From positions 49,200,162-49,264,161 of the forward strand of contig OX457031.1 in the NCBI GenBank assembly GCA_949752745.1: a stretch of 64,000 bases of DNA. Reading direction: 5' to 3'. This DNA comes from Protula sp. h YS-2021. Lineage: Eukaryota > Annelida > Polychaeta > Sabellida > Serpulidae. The notes beneath the pieces are model-generated. The model was given only the letters and a program-made list of their open reading frames with translations, did no database searches and was not told where the DNA came from. Positions 39,770-60,759 of this stretch are shown one piece after another (position 1 is the first letter of the stretch; the number at the start of each line of letters is the position of its first letter). The translations under genes and the position numbers were made by a program.

Positions 39770-41270
39770 TTTCAACTGAAGGCACACAGCCAAAGGCAAA
39801 ACCTGTTGTTCGGCGGAATCGAAGAAAGTCCTAATGAGGATTGCGTAGAATTAACAGCCAATGAGCGAGTGGGATTTCTTTCAAATTCACAACACAACGA
39901 AATATTGACATTGCTTAAAAAAAGGGCACATATCATACACAAATCAAAAATTGGAGACCAGTAAGTCTGCTCAATACTGATTATGAAGTTTTTGCAAAAC
40001 TTTGGCGAAAAGATTAGAGAAAGAGATACCACCTCTTATACACTCGGACCAGTCTGTTTTTGTCAACGGAAGTTATATTGGTGAATGTATTCGCTTCGTA
40101 AAAGATCTAATGGAACACTGTGATCGTGTTGTAGAACCAGGAGTGCCAGTTCAGCTAGATTTTGAATATATACTAATATATATAGTTGCGTTATTAATAA
40201 TGGTTTCTCATCGCAATGGTTTGAACCAGGTCGTGGTGTAAGACAGGGTTGTGGTCTCTCTTGTTTATTATTCATAATTTGTGTTGATGTTATTGGCGAT
40301 AAAATCCGTAACAATACAGATATTGAAGGTATTCAGATTGGTACAAATGTCAAAAAACTAAAACAGTTTGCTGACGATTTCACGTGTTTTTTTAAATAAT
40401 GCCTATCTACACGTAAATTGAAAGGTTATGCGGGTTCTCGGAATTGTCAGGTTAAACACCGGTAAGTCTGTTTTGATTTTTATGACCCTGGAGAGAAAAA
40501 ATGAAAATGTTCATAACATGACCGTCAAAAATTACTCATTTAATATGTTAGGTATACAAATTGGAGGAAGTAACAAAAAAGGCATCGCATTAACTTAAAA
40601 ACAAGGCTGAAATATGTCTAAAATATTAAGAATGTGATCTTAAACGGATCTTAGTATCACGGGAAAAATTACAATTTCAAAAACCTTTTTCATCTCAAAT
40701 TTCATCTATCAACTACAGAAATTGAATATAACTTCGAGCAGAAAATACAAAAGTACTAAATAATTTTATTTGGAATGGCAAACCACCAAAAGTACAATAT
40801 AGGGTTTTTAATATGAAGAGGCAGATCTTAAAAGCCTCGAAGTTAAATGTCAGTTAAAGGCTTTGAGAACGCAGTGGATCTGGAGGATAATGGGGGAACA
40901 GGCTGGAACCATTATGCTCAAGAGTTTTTCATACCTTCGGAAGAGTTTAAATTTTTGCTGTATGTTGGATCCAGATAACATTCAGATAACATTATATGGA
41001 ACAACAAAAAGTTCTAGTTCAAGGTTAAAGCATATTTTTAAGTGATTGGTTTTGTAAGGGGTAATTTTTATAAAAGATCTTCTCAAAACAGATGTAACTT
41101 TCTTATCATTTACAGAGTTCATAAATTATTTCGACATAAGAACAATTTTTTAAGATATTTAGGGGTTATTTCAGCTATTAAACACTCTGGGTTGGTGCAA
41201 GATGCAAGACCGTTTATGGATCTCGATAGTAATGTGTTTAGATTCGAAAGTGGAAAAAATTGACTATTTC
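39770..41270 (+). pseudogene. degraded LINE (L1/Tx1-like) remnant
   Basis: The first block (about 39775-39970) reads QRQNLLFGGIEESPNED, like the ORF1 RRM-type region of L1 elements. It runs abruptly into reverse transcriptase: WRPVSLLNTDYEVFAK, a frameshift, then KEIPPLIHSDQSVFVNG (about 40022-40070). Further on are GVRQGCGLSCLLF and the polymerase signature QFADDF (about 40365-40385), with more frameshifts and stops. The endonuclease and much of the polymerase are deleted. It is clearly dead. Confidence 0.85.
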
Positions 41271-42238
41271 ATTAAAAAAAAAAGTCGAATGTATTACAAT
41301 GAATTTTTATTGAAAAATCAATGTCGGCAGATAGATACCACAAAAATGTAACCAATTTAAGAATTTAGTTGTATAAAGTAAACAAGTACTCGCGAACATC
41401 AGTTAACTAGTGGATAAGAAAGGTGGCAGAAGGAGAACAAATAATATTCGTGTACATTTATGTGTATTGGCGTTCCGCTTACGTTATATGTGTGTCTTTG
41501 TTATGTCCTGTAATTAAGAAATAAAACTATTATTATGGATAAATTTAATTCCAATCAAGTTTTGATATCTATAATCTTTTTCTTTTATTTCCTATAAGCC
41601 AATTTCTGGCATCTCCAATTGAATTTAAGAGATTATAATCAAATTTTTCCTCTCTCTTATTTAATTTTGGATGTCTCTTATATATTAATTTTCAATATGA
41701 CTGTGCGAATTCTAGACGTCTCCAAATGAATGAAGATCCTGTAAAATAGTAACATTTAAAGGTGCCATTAAATAAGATTTAGGTATTTCTGAAACCGAAG
41801 AGGGGACTAAGAGAAGGGGATCATCGACATTCGGCAATTAGGCCACTGGTACCTCACCAAGTTATTAGATTGCTTTGTCGGTGTTGGATCAAAACAATGT
41901 TTTCGGTAAAATAAAACACCCACTGACTCTATGCTCCTTTATTAAGGATTAACCGATGTGATTGGCAGAGCGCGTTTGTTTTCACAATGGCAAGGACACA
42001 TTTTTTAAATATTCACTCTCCTACCTGTAAGTTTGATTGGCAGAGCGCGTTTGTTTTCACTATGGCAAGGACAGATTTTTTATGATTTACTCTCCTACCT
42101 GATTGACAGCTCAAGTTGGTTTTCATGCCGTTTTTTCGAGATTTTGCTCATTAATTTAATAATAGTTTAATTAATAGCAGCCCTATTATTCACAAAAGTT
42201 AACTGTACAGTTAACTGTACTCATAGAAGCGAATTAGA
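41271..42238. other. intergenic with a short local duplication
   Basis: No gene seen. A ~85-bp segment containing GATTGGCAGAGCGCGTTTGT is duplicated in tandem at about 41958-42110. Confidence 0.5.
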
Positions 42239-42675
42239 TCTAGCGGTAGTGGTGGTATTCGAATAACAAAACAGGGTTCGAATATTTGGGAGCAATATTC
42301 GAATATTATTCGAATATTTTTCGAAATTTTGAAACTTTTGCATTTACATCCACATAATTACTTCTACCCCAAAAATATTATCAGTGATGTGTGGTTGTGT
42401 ATTATTGGGTAATATGAGGCTGTATATTATCATAAATTATTCAGAAAACAAACAAACATGCAGTGAACATCAAACTTTTATTTCGTTAATTAAGAGATCT
42501 TAAAATACCTATTTTAAGATATGTTCAAGCGAAATCAAAGTTTTGAATAACGTCAAATGAAACAAGAACGCGGCAAATCCCCTCGCCCTACGCAAAATAT
42601 GCTAAATTTCAACCACAATTTTGACTAAATAAATAAAAAGTCGGTCAAACTAAATACGAGGTGCACAACTACAAC

Positions 42676-44447
42676 ATATGAGGGGGTATGAACAACTCGG
42701 CCCATTTTGGACAGCTAAGCCCAAACTTTTTTGGACGACTCGGCCCACTTTTACCGACTCGGACAATTGTGAAAGACGACTCGGCCCATATTTTTGCCAT
42801 TCTACTATTTACTATTCGAGGTTTCATTGCTCATTTTGATTAGACCTAGCAGCCCTTTTATGACACAGTTAGGATTTTTAATACGATTTAATCTAACATT
42901 GAAAGACGGGAGACGTTTGTTACATGAAATTTTGAAAAGCGGGAGATGTTCTTATGATATGCATTGTTTTTCACGATGACAGGGATGACTGCAGCCGATG
43001 AATACTCTGGTGTTACTGAGCCGAACTGCAATCTTTGCCACCTTCGATTGTATTTCTTATGATCTGCATTGTTTTTCACAATGGCAGAGATGACTGAAAG
43101 GAGTCTGAATGTCACAAACATCAAATATTACAATACCCATTTAACACACCATTTTAGCGTTTATGACGCGGATACAAATATCTCTCACCATGAACTTCAT
43201 GTGTTATGGTGATAATGGGTCATTTTAAACACCAAAAATTGCACTTCAACACTCTATAAAACTTGGTTCTTAAAAATTGTAGAAATTGCAATTAAAATAA
43301 TGTAATTCACGTGGTCGCGTACGCTGGTGCAGATTACAATTAATTCCCATCACTCTCAAGCAAAATAACCGAATTCAATGAGCGATTTGTGATTGATTTT
43401 ACTCACGAGTGTGATATTGCATATGCAATTAATTGTTCACAACAATAATTGCTATTCATTTCAAAGGTAGCACTCAAGCTCCCTTGATGTGCAATCAAAC
43501 CTTTGATCTAGCAATCATAGAGCACATAAAGGTGTCAAAAGAACTGTTATTGTTTTGAAAAAAACATCTTTCATCTTAAAATTACACAGAGTACATAAGT
43601 AAATTATAATTTTTTAAAATAAATTGCGTCTAAATAATTCTGTTATTGTCACGAGCAAGATTTGATCAAAATTGATGCTGGTAACCTTACGATTTTTTTC
43701 ACAACTAAAGTGGTGTGTAGAAATATTTAATGTTTGGTGCCGACTTTGAAAGGTAGTACCAGCTTGCCCATAGAACGTGGCGCTGACTTGTCCAAAAACT
43801 ACCGATAATGTTTCGTGCCGACTCAGGTGCCGCTTTTCCATACCCCTGGTAAAAAGTTTGTTTTTCTGTGTATTAATCTCATACTATCATTCACAATTAG
43901 AAGTAGTTTGTACTCCTAACAATTACAAGTAGTTTGTCCTCCTAACACATGCATAATCGACAATGGATAAAGTTCTAACACTTCTTCCATCAATGACACT
44001 AAAAAACTCATATATTTAAAGAAAATTTTCGAGAAAAATGCTTTTTGCCGAGGGGGTAATTTGGGCCGAGTCGTCTTTCATGAATGGGCTGAGTTGTCCA
44101 AAGGTTGTGCAGAGTCGTCTTTCGCGATAGGCTGAGTTTGTGTGGACCGAGTATTGTATTATATTGTTCTTTAGATCCCTTTCAACTGCTATGGTCATAT
44201 CGGGATCCCCCTGCCACATTAAACATTATACTGAAATGGGGCATTCCAGCCCTCCTTCTAAAGCCCTTAAATGTGGAGTGCCTCACAGGGTAGCAAGGAG
44301 GAATCCCAATTTTAAAGTCTTAGGTATGACTCGACCTGGGTTTGAACCCGCGATCTTCCAGTCTCGAGGCGGACACTTTAACCACAAGGCCAATGAGGCT
44401 GGTGCCGAGTTAGTAATGGGCCGAGTTGTCCAAAGACCCATATGAGG
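42676..44447. mobile_element. nested element with 8-bp duplication ATATGAGG
   Basis: Element 42684-44439 (1,756 bp) with direct flanks ATATGAGG (42676-42683, 44440-44447). The inverted ends share ACAACTCGGCCCA. Subterminal GACTCGGCCCA-type words repeat in both orientations. It interrupts a ~180-bp tandem unit of the outer hAT-like element, so it arrived later. It contains a SINE-like insertion. Confidence 0.82.
44225..44400 (-). mobile_element. tRNA-derived SINE
   Basis: On the minus strand: TGGCCTTGTGG (box A) and, about 35 bp on, GGGTTCAAACCC (box B), the internal RNA polymerase III promoter of a tRNA, followed by an unrelated tail. It does not fold as a normal tRNA gene with a proper acceptor stem, so I call a SINE. 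Confidence 0.65.
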
Positions 44448-44890
44448 AGTAAATCTGTGCAGGGTTTAAAATGTGTATGCTTATCCGTTCGTCGGAGTTG
44501 TGCATACAAGACTTAGATCATATAGCTTTGATAATCGAAAAATATGCTAAGTTTCGACCTCAATTTTGGCTAAATAAATGAAAAGTCGGACGAACTGAAT
44601 ACAAGGTGCACAACTACAAACAATGAGGAGTAAATCTGTATAGGATTTGAAATGTGTGTGCTTACCCGTTCGTCGGAGTTGTGCATACAAGACTTAGATC
44701 ATATAGCCTTTATAGTCGCAAAAATATGCTAAGTTTCGACCTCAGTTTTGGCTAAATAAATGAAAAGTCGGACAAACTGAATACAAGGTGCACAACTTCA
44801 ATACAAGAGGAGTAAATCTGTATAGGATTTGAAATGTGTGTGCTTACCCGTTCGGCGGAGTTGTGCATACAAGACCAATACCTAAAAGCG
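44445..44890. repeat. ~170-190-bp tandem units
   Basis: Two full units and a partial one start with AGGAGTAAATCTGT at 44445, 44636 and 44808; a further partial copy at about 42585-42680 is on the other side of the nested insertion. Each holds GTTCGTCGGAGTTGTGCATA. Confidence 0.85.
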
Positions 44891-45279
44891 TGATGGATGG
44901 ACGGACGGCAAGACGGACTAACCAAATCCTGTATCCCCTTCGCCAACAAAGTTGGGCGAGGGGATAATAAGGCGTATCACTATAACTATGTAATGCCGAG
45001 AAACAAAACCAATCCCTGACTAGTTTCTGTACAACTGAAAATCTACGAATTCCTATTAAGGAAAAATAAGGATATTAATATTTTCCGATCTCAGCTGAGA
45101 CCTTTTCTTTGAAACTATGTTGCCTGCAAGGCTAAAAATTCTCTCTTCTTATGAAAAATAATTTAAAAATTATTTTTAAAAAGTTCAAAATATTCGAATA
45201 TTAAAAAATAGGGTTCGAACCCTACTCAAACGAACGAATATTCGAATATTCGAATAATGGTCGCACCACTATCTAGCGG

Positions 45280-45957
45280 TATCATGAAAACAATTTTAGG
45301 GGAATTTTTGTTTGTTGAACTAATAGAAAGTAATAGAGCAAATCTTACTTTTGAATGTTCTGGTTGCCAACGAAGAAGATAACGAAATCAGTTAATTGTG
45401 CAATTAACAAATTCCGTTTACTGCTGCTGTAGCTAACAGAAAGTTAATAATTAGTTTCATTTTATGTTAGAGCATATTCTTTAAAAATTGTTTGCGTAAT
45501 TTTTTTAAAATCAGCTGATTTCCCATGTGCGATGTGCAGTTGACTGCACAGTTAATTTTTGCGAATACCGGGGCAACAATAATCTGTTAACAAGTGCATA
45601 ATTTTATGACTAGAAAAATGCAATTGTTTTTGCTTCTTGGATTCGTCAGAGTAAAATGGAAAACGTATTTTTTTATGAAGTTCAAAGCCATTTGTTACAC
45701 TAAAAGCCAGTCCTTTGATTAGGCTCTTCAAAGGCTAAAATTGATAACAAGAATTAATTTATCAGAGAAAAAAAGTTTTGATATCATGAATTAATTTGTG
45801 CTATCTGTAATTATTTTGTTGAATTGTCTAAATGATTTTTAGATTTAAAAATATTTTTGATATCTCTAATTATATTTTCGAATTAAAAAAAACATTTTTG
45901 ATATCAATGATATCTAAACGTCAGTTTTTTATATCTAAAATTCAGAAGCAAGCATCT
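45280..45957. other. intergenic
   Basis: AT-rich, no gene or element end recognised. Confidence 0.5.
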
Positions 45958-48738
45958 ATGGAATGCCATTTTCACATTCATTAGACAATTATTGATATCC
46001 AGAATTAATTTTTAATCTGAAAAATTTAATTTTTGAAATAAGAAAATATTTTTTTGCCATCTGTGATTATATTTTTGATACCTCCAAATGTATTTTTGGT
46101 CTAAAAAATATCAATAATATCAATAAATATGTAGAGAGATCTAGAGATAAAAATATTTATTCAGACAAAAAATGATTTCTATGGAATATCTGTTTAATAT
46201 TCAACGCCTATTTTTGATGAGAAAGTATAATTAAAGATATCAACAAATTATTGTAGATCTCATTATATTTTGCTATGAATAATTGAATTTTTAGTATAAT
46301 TAAAGATATCAACAAATTATTGTGGATCTCATTATATTTTGCTATGAATAATTGAATTTTAGATGGCAAAAATTTATTTTTGAGATCAAATAAATCAATT
46401 TTACAAACTTAAAAAATCATAGGGGAGACACACATTTTGGAGACGAAAACCTAAATTATTGAGATCACTAATAACAACACAATTTTTGATCTCAATAATT
46501 TCTTCTTTTTTGTACAGTAAAAAAGTAAAAGAAAGATTTTGTGTTCAAGGACCAGTGGTTATTTTATTCGCGTGTGTGTACTTCTGAATGTTGCATGTAA
46601 AAAACAGACTGATATTTTCATATTAAAAATATCAAATTTTGATATATAAAAACCATTTGTAGACTACAAAATAAAAAAAGTCTCATTCTGAAATAATGAT
46701 ATCTGAAATCAATTCTTGATATCAATAAAAAGAAACTAAGTTACTGAACTAAAAACTGATATTTTGCTCTCTATGGAATGCCGTTTTAACACTTAATGCT
46801 TATTTTTGATATCAAAATATAATTAAAGATATCAATAAATCAATGTAGATCTCAATTATTCATATTTTGCTATCAATAATTGAATTTTAGATGGCAAAAA
46901 TCTAGATCAGAAAATCAATTTTACAGACTTCAAAAAATCATAAGGGAGAATGTCATTTGCATAAAATATAACGAATGTCAATCAAATTCTGGAGATGAAA
47001 ACATGAATAACTGAGATCAATAATAAGAATGCAATTTTTGATCTCAAGAATTTCTTCTTTTTTGCACAGTAAAAAATTTAAAGGAAGATTCTGTATGCAA
47101 GGACCAGTCATTATTTACTTACAGACGTGTGTTTCTGAATTTTTATTTAAAAATACTGATATTTTGATATCAAAAATCAATTTTTAGGATAAAAAAATCA
47201 TTTGCAGATTTCATAATACAAATTTTAAAAAAGTATCATTCTGAAATATTGACACCTGAAATAAATTCTTGATATCAATACAAGGAAAATGAATGAATGA
47301 GCTCACAATTGATATTTTTCTCTCGATTATTTCATTTTTGCTATCAAGAATTGAATTTTTGATCTAAAAAACTCAATTTAGATATCATTAAATCATTTTT
47401 TATATCAATAAATATTTTTTGGTATCACTAAGTATTTATTGATGTGAAAAATTATGTTATGAGATCATGAATACACTTAGAGTTATCAAAAATACAATTA
47501 CAGATATCAAAAATTAATTCTTGATATCAAAATATGGATTGTTTGAGATCAGAAATTAATTCTTTATATCACAAAATCTCTAATAAATGTGAAAATTGCA
47601 TTTCATAGATTTCTAAAATTGATTTTTGAGATCAGAAGTTCAATTCTTGATTGCAAAAATTAAATATTTGATAGCACACTCTCAGTTTTGAGCTCAATAA
47701 TTTATTGTCTTTTTAGTGATATCAAGAATTTATTTTAGATAGCATTAGTTCAGAATGAGACTTTTTAAATTTATATTTTGAAATCTGCAAACGATCTCAA
47801 AATTAATATTTTTGAGACCAACATAATCAGTTTATTTTTACAAGTCAGAAGCTAACATCTCTGAATAAAATAATGAGTGGACCCGTAGTGCAGAATCTTA
47901 TGGAATGCCGTTTTAACATTTAACATGCTTACTTTTGATATCAAAATATAATTAAAGATATCAATAAACAACGTAGATATCAAAAGTTTATATTTTGCTA
48001 TCAATAATTGAATTTTAGATAGCAAAAATTTATTTTTGAGATCAAAAAATCAAATTTATAAACTTAAACAATCTTAAAGAAGACACACATTTACATAAAT
48101 TTAACGAATCACAAATTAAATTTTTGGGATGGAAACTTGAATTATTGAGATCAGTAATAGCAACACAATTTTTGATCTCAAGAATTGCTTCTTTTTGGTA
48201 CAGTAAAAATTTAAAGGAAGATTCTGTATACAAGAACCAGCCATTATTTATTTACAGACGTGGGTTTGTGATTTTTTTATTTAAAAAATAGACTGATATT
48301 GTGATATCAAAAATCAATTTCTGAGATTAAAAAATCATTTGCAGATTTAAAAATACAAATAAAAAAGGTATCATTCTGAAATATTGATATCTGAAATAAA
48401 TTCTTGATATCAATAAAAGGAAAATGAATTACTGAGCTCAAAATTAATATTTTGCTCTCAAATATTTCATTTTTGCTATCGAGAATTTAATTTTGATCTC
48501 AAAAAATCAATTTTAGATATTGTTAAATCATTTTTGATATCAATAAATATTTTTGATATCTCTAAATACTTACTGATATCAAAAATTATTTTTTTAGATC
48601 AAGAATACATTTAAAGATATCAAAAATACAATTACAGATAGCAAAAATTAATTCTTGACATCAAAATATGGATTTTTCGAGATCAAAAATTAATTCTTGA
48701 TATCAAAAATTCCCTAATAAATGTGAAAATGGTATTCA
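45958..48738. mobile_element. cluster of GATATC-rich MITEs
   Basis: Two near-complete copies, 46772-47607 and 47899-48738, each starting TATGGAATGCCGTTTTAACA and ending in AATAAATGTGAAAA plus a degraded inverse end. Two more ends lie at 45958 (inverted) and 46182. The copy at 46772 is inserted into an older copy starting at 46182, so nesting has occurred. Confidence 0.82.
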
Positions 48739-49190
48739 AAACGTTCCTTCTTTTCGTTCGTTTCAGATTAGGACTATTATTATTCTTGTTTTTCTTCCAC
48801 TTATTATTTGTATTCACTGATAACGGGTGTTAATTAGTCATCTTTCCGCAGATTAAATTACGTCACTGAGCCCAAATAGGTTAAGTCCAGAAATACTTCA
48901 GTTCACTATCTAACATCACGTGATAATTTTTGCGAACATTGCGCATTCAAACTTGAGCAACGCCCAAAAGTGCGACAACCAATGTAGCGGGTAGAGATAA
49001 GGAAAAAGATTACTTATCTGTAAGATGAAAATATAAACAAAATACACTCGCACTTTGGCGACAATTAAAGGTACAGGTGCACTTCCATCTGTGTGAAGGA
49101 AAATTTCTACTGAAAACAACACAGGTGCAACCCAACTACGAAAAATTCCATATCATTATGAAACAGAACGGGCTCCGACTGGAGAAGACT
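48739..49190. other. intergenic
   Basis: No gene or transposon end recognised. Confidence 0.5.
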
Positions 49191-49385
49191 GTGCTGTAGA
49201 TCACACTGTTTGTTAGGACTGTGGATTCCCACCCTCCCCACCTGGTGCTGTAGATCACACTGTTTGTTAGGACTGTGGATTCCCACCCTCCCCATCTGGT
49301 GCTGTAGATCACACTGTTTGTTAGGACTGTGGATTCCCACCCTCCCCACCTGGTGCTGTAGATCACACTATTTGCTAGGACTGTT
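49191..49385. repeat. 54-bp minisatellite, left part
   Basis: About 3.5 units of GCTGTAGATCACACTGTTTG plus GGACTGTGGATTCCCACCC. The array resumes at 50069-50170 beyond an inserted MITE. Confidence 0.9.
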
Positions 49386-50068
49386 CCAGCAAACATTAAG
49401 ATGTCAGAATGATGTCGGATCGACGTTTCGATCTAACCTAACGTTTCGACCTAACGTTTCCGACATCGGACTGACGTGCCAGTTTTGGTTGTATATGAAA
49501 TGGAACCGACGTCGGGTTTTCAACGTCAGAATGATGTCGGGTTCCGACCTAAATCCGACGTCGGAATTAAGTCGGTTTTAGGTTTTATATGAAATTGGAA
49601 CATTCCGACCTGAAACTGACGTCGGGTTTACCACCTTGAAACGACCAGTCTTAGACACGTCTTACAAAAATAGAGTCTAGAATTATATAATTAACAGATA
49701 ATTTATCATTGAACTGCTGTTGTGAAATACATACGAAAGCATTTTCCATGTACATTTTACAATCTAGGAAGAAAAATACCGCCATCAAAATTCTAAAATT
49801 TTCATATAAAATTACGTTTTTTTTCTCTTTTTCAAAATGACTTCCATTTCCGGTGAGCGATAATAAATGTTCATCGTTTTTTTTGATCGTTTTTGCAACG
49901 TCGGAGTGACATCAGAAAACTGACGCCGCCTCGATGTCGGAATAAAGTCCGGTTTTGGGGAAATAGGCCGTGACATTTTACAACCTTATTTTATTCAGAA
50001 TATGGTTGTGAAGTCGTTGTAAACAAAATCCAACTTTTTTTTCGAAAAAGACGTCGATTGTTTGCTGG
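49386..50068. mobile_element. ACGTC-rich MITE, copy B, inserted in a minisatellite
   Basis: Ends CCAGCAAACATT and TTGTTTGCTGG. The interior is dense in GACGTCGG/GATGTCGG words and includes the inverted CCATTTCCGGTGAGCGATAA block shared with copy A at 35148. It splits the 54-bp minisatellite. Confidence 0.75.
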
Positions 50069-50171
50069 GGTGGACCCCCTCCCTCCCCATCTGGTGCTGT
50101 AGATCACACTGTTTGTGAGGACTGTGGACCCCCTCCCTCCCCATCTGGTGCTGTAGATCACACTGTTTCTG

Positions 50172-50699
50172 TGCGTCCACAATATCTCGGAGAATGGTGG
50201 AGTTGTAGTTTTTCCCGCGGATTGCACAGTTTGTCAAAAAGTGGGGAGGGGGATGATTTTCATTTAGTACTCCACGTTTCCCATAAAGGCTGGGGTAGGG
50301 GGGGTTCTTTCGAAATTGCACTCATTATCCATCAAAAAGGGGGACCGAAATATTGTAAACATACACATTTCAGGGGTAAGTGTCTTGTTATCATTCAGTG
50401 ACTCGTTCTGAAAAATATATAATTTGATAAATATGGTTGGTTTTTTTTTTACTAAAATGTGCACTCTGGGTTTAAGGGGTGAAATTTACAAAGGATATTT
50501 TTCAAACTTGGCACTCCGCGCATTAAGATTGTAGGTGAGTGCACACTCCCACCCCAGGGGCGGAGGGATTAATAGTTTGTGTGGGGATCCGATCGGAAAT
50601 TTGATCTGCGTGATTTTTACTACCACAGAAAGTATTGTTAAGGGCGTGTAATTACTGTTTAGGCAAACAGCAAAGGATCATAAGTTTGGTGTTAGATCC
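50172..50699. other. intergenic
   Basis: GT-rich low-complexity stretches; no gene seen. Confidence 0.4.
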
Positions 50700-51182
50700 A
50701 GCAAAGTCTACACAAACAACACATACAACGCCCACAACATATACAACACATACAAAAACAAACAACACACACAACACATACAACAGATACAAAAACAAAC
50801 AACACAAACAACACATACAACACATACAACACAAACAACACATACAAACATAAACAACGCACACAACACATACAACACAAACAGCACATACAACGGGAAT
50901 ATACATACAATACATACAAACACAAGCAACGCAAACAACACATACAACACACGCAACACAAACAACAAATACAACACATACAACACATACAAGTACAAAT
51001 AACGCAAACAACACATACAACACAAACAACAAATACAACAAAAACAAAACACACACAACACATACAAACACAAACAACGCAAACAATTCATATAACACAT
51101 ACAACACAAACAACACATGCAACACAAACAAACACACGCAAGGCAAACAATTCATTTTACACATACAACACAAACAACACAT
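50700..51182. repeat. (CAACACATACAACACAAA)n array
   Basis: Irregular repeats of ACAACACA/ATACAACA/AAACAACA. Cys/Val/Leu-rich open frames on the opposite strand are artefacts. Confidence 0.9.
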
Positions 51183-51892
51183 CCTCCAAATGTTTCTTGA
51201 AAGAATTGTTGGTATTTTCTGTTGTCAATATACCTTCAAAATTTTCACGATTTTGATAAGCAATTTTACAGGATTGTATCCTTACCTTTTATAAACCTTC
51301 TCAAAATACTGATGATTTTTGACCAACAAGGGCATGGTGAGTTTTTCCATGAAAAGCAGTTAAGCTGCGCATGAGGTTCCCCTTCCCTGACACTCCTAAC
51401 CTTTAAACGCGAATGAAATGCACTGTGCCAGTGCAAAGCAAGGACGGAGTTACTTAGAGAAAGTGTAGTAGTACCCGTTAGTCCGTGCGTGCCCGCATTA
51501 GAGTGCCATTGACGCTTGCATGTCCAAACAATGCACTATAGATTTATGCTTTGTTTATAAGATCCAGTTTAGCACCACCCAAGGACAGTCTCTATCTCAC
51601 AGCAAACACTCACCAAATAAACCATTTAAAACAGTGAAAAATGAAGAGAACATACCTGTATTCAAATTTATTGCGGCATAGCCGTATTGGGTTTTGAAAC
51701 TGAAATGAGGTAGATAATTACAAAAATAAAGAGAGGTCAAGCAAAATAAAAAAAAAAACACTAAAAAAAATTATCAAGGCTTCTTTAACGAAACAGGGCA
51801 AAGAAACTTGAAACAAAAACGTGTAAAAATAAAACTTTAGAAAAAACAGGTGCCTGTCCGTCAGCTGCACAAATCTATAAAACACAGCAGCA

Positions 51893-59052
<7,160 letters not shown>

Positions 59053-60759
59053 AGAAGCCATTTCCTAATCGGAAAAGTAGGTTTGCATAAAAGAAGCAAC
59101 GTGTTAGAAGTTATGCAGAACTGAGTAGCATTTGGTGCTAAAATAACCTATACTGTTCAAGAATTGCATATCTAAGCTGCACCTGTTAATAATTATGCTG
59201 GATTATTTTAAAGCAACTGAGCGCAACTTGTTATTCAAAAGTTTGTGTTTGTTTTCACAAATTGTAACATAATTTTCATTGATTTAATTGTTGAGAAATT
59301 TTATGCCAAGAAGATTATGATATTTTACACATGTATCTAAGATGAAAGATGGCGTTTAGTGTTAGGTGATTCGCGGTTTTTTGTGGTTCGTTATATTCAA
59401 TCTGAATGTAATGTGGTATATGTTTACACATCTGGAGTTGCAATTAGGGTATTACGGTATATTAGGGTATAAGATAAAGCCAATTGAAATGCACGCTGCA
59501 GAATTGTCTGCTGACAGAGGTTATGCGGCACATTCGATCTAGTATTTAGGCAACCAGTGGCTATTACCAGCATAACCATTACTATCAGTTCTGTTTTTTC
59601 CCCTTAACATTGGGATAACGCTCTATTCTTGGTGATGCTTCGATCTCTCTGGTTCTATAACATCAGTAGCTATGAGTTTTGTCCAACATCCGCTGATGTT
59701 TCGACTGTGACCGTCGATAATACAGGACTACCGGAAGCCTTTAGCGTGCCATCAGCTACGCCTTCTTTTCGTACATACACAGGGTAAAGTTATATGTAAA
59801 ATGAAATGAAAATATATGATTAAAACCATAGTAATTTTAATATTATATTATCGAAGTAAAGTACTCACTTAATGCCGATCGAAATTCCTACCATCCTTTG
59901 TAAATACGCAATTTTTGCATTTATTTATACCGAAATGCATTAATATTATTTCTGCTTCTGCGATACAGTGCGTTAATGGCCAATCTGTGATATGCTATTC
60001 ATTAATTCTAATTCAGTCCCACAGCTTCTGCACATCAATCGTCTCTAAACTGTAATTGGATACACTGCTTTTAAATATCCTGTTTGTTTTGTAATTTATG
60101 TTTGTTTAAACTAAATAAATCAGCTAAACAATTATGATATTTTTTGTTAACTAATAAAAAAATTATAATTTTTAATTGTATTAGTGATATTTGTGTTGGT
60201 TAATGAATAAATAATAAAAAGAAACCAGCAGCAAAGTGCAGCTAATTGGAATGTGATATGGACATAAAGATGGTGCACGAATGCACACTTTTCAACTGAA
60301 TAAGATGGTATTGAAATCGCAGTGTTTATAACAGTTTGAGAATATCTGATATAACTTAAAATGCCTTAAAATGAAGAATTTGAACTTAACCCTTAAGTCT
60401 GCACAGTGTGTAAAATGATGCTATCGAATAAATGCCATTTCGAAAGCGCTGCCATATGTTGTAAACAATTATTGAATTCCTAAATTGTATTCAAATTTTC
60501 CAATACTTTTGCTCATGCTGTATTAAGATGCTTTGGGCGATTGCATCAAAAAAGTTTAAGTAACAAAATGAAATCACAAAATCAAATCTTGCAAAAAATT
60601 TCAACTCGGTCATCCTCTTTAAGAGAAATTCACTAGGTGCAGTTCCTCATTATACTTTCCATATACAAATTAGTACCTAATAAAGTTTCTTAGAATGTGG
60701 GCATGTTTTAGTTGATTTTTGTCACTGAAGATGAAATAGGATCATTTCTTGAATGTGTG
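59053..60759. other. 3' flank of dehydrogenase 2 / intergenic
   Basis: AT-rich sequence that must contain the 3' UTR of dehydrogenase 2. I see no other gene. Confidence 0.5.

Larger units (their letters stand above)
42239..45279. mobile_element. hAT-like non-autonomous element, 3.0 kb
   Basis: The element 42247-45271 has ends TAGTGGTG...CACCACTA and a perfect 8-bp target duplication TCTAGCGG (42239-42246, 45272-45279), the length used by hAT transposases. Both subterminal regions are rich in ATTCGAATA motifs. It hosts a second insertion (42684-44439) and ~170-190-bp tandem units. No transposase was found. Confidence 0.82.

Noticed and set aside
44331..44400. tRNA gene
   Set aside because: Box A and box B are present, but a matching acceptor stem is not, and the sequence continues into a SINE-like tail.
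50652..51182. Cys-rich ORFs resembling a metallothionein- or keratin-like protein
   Set aside because: They are translations of the CAACACATA simple repeat in three overlapping frames.
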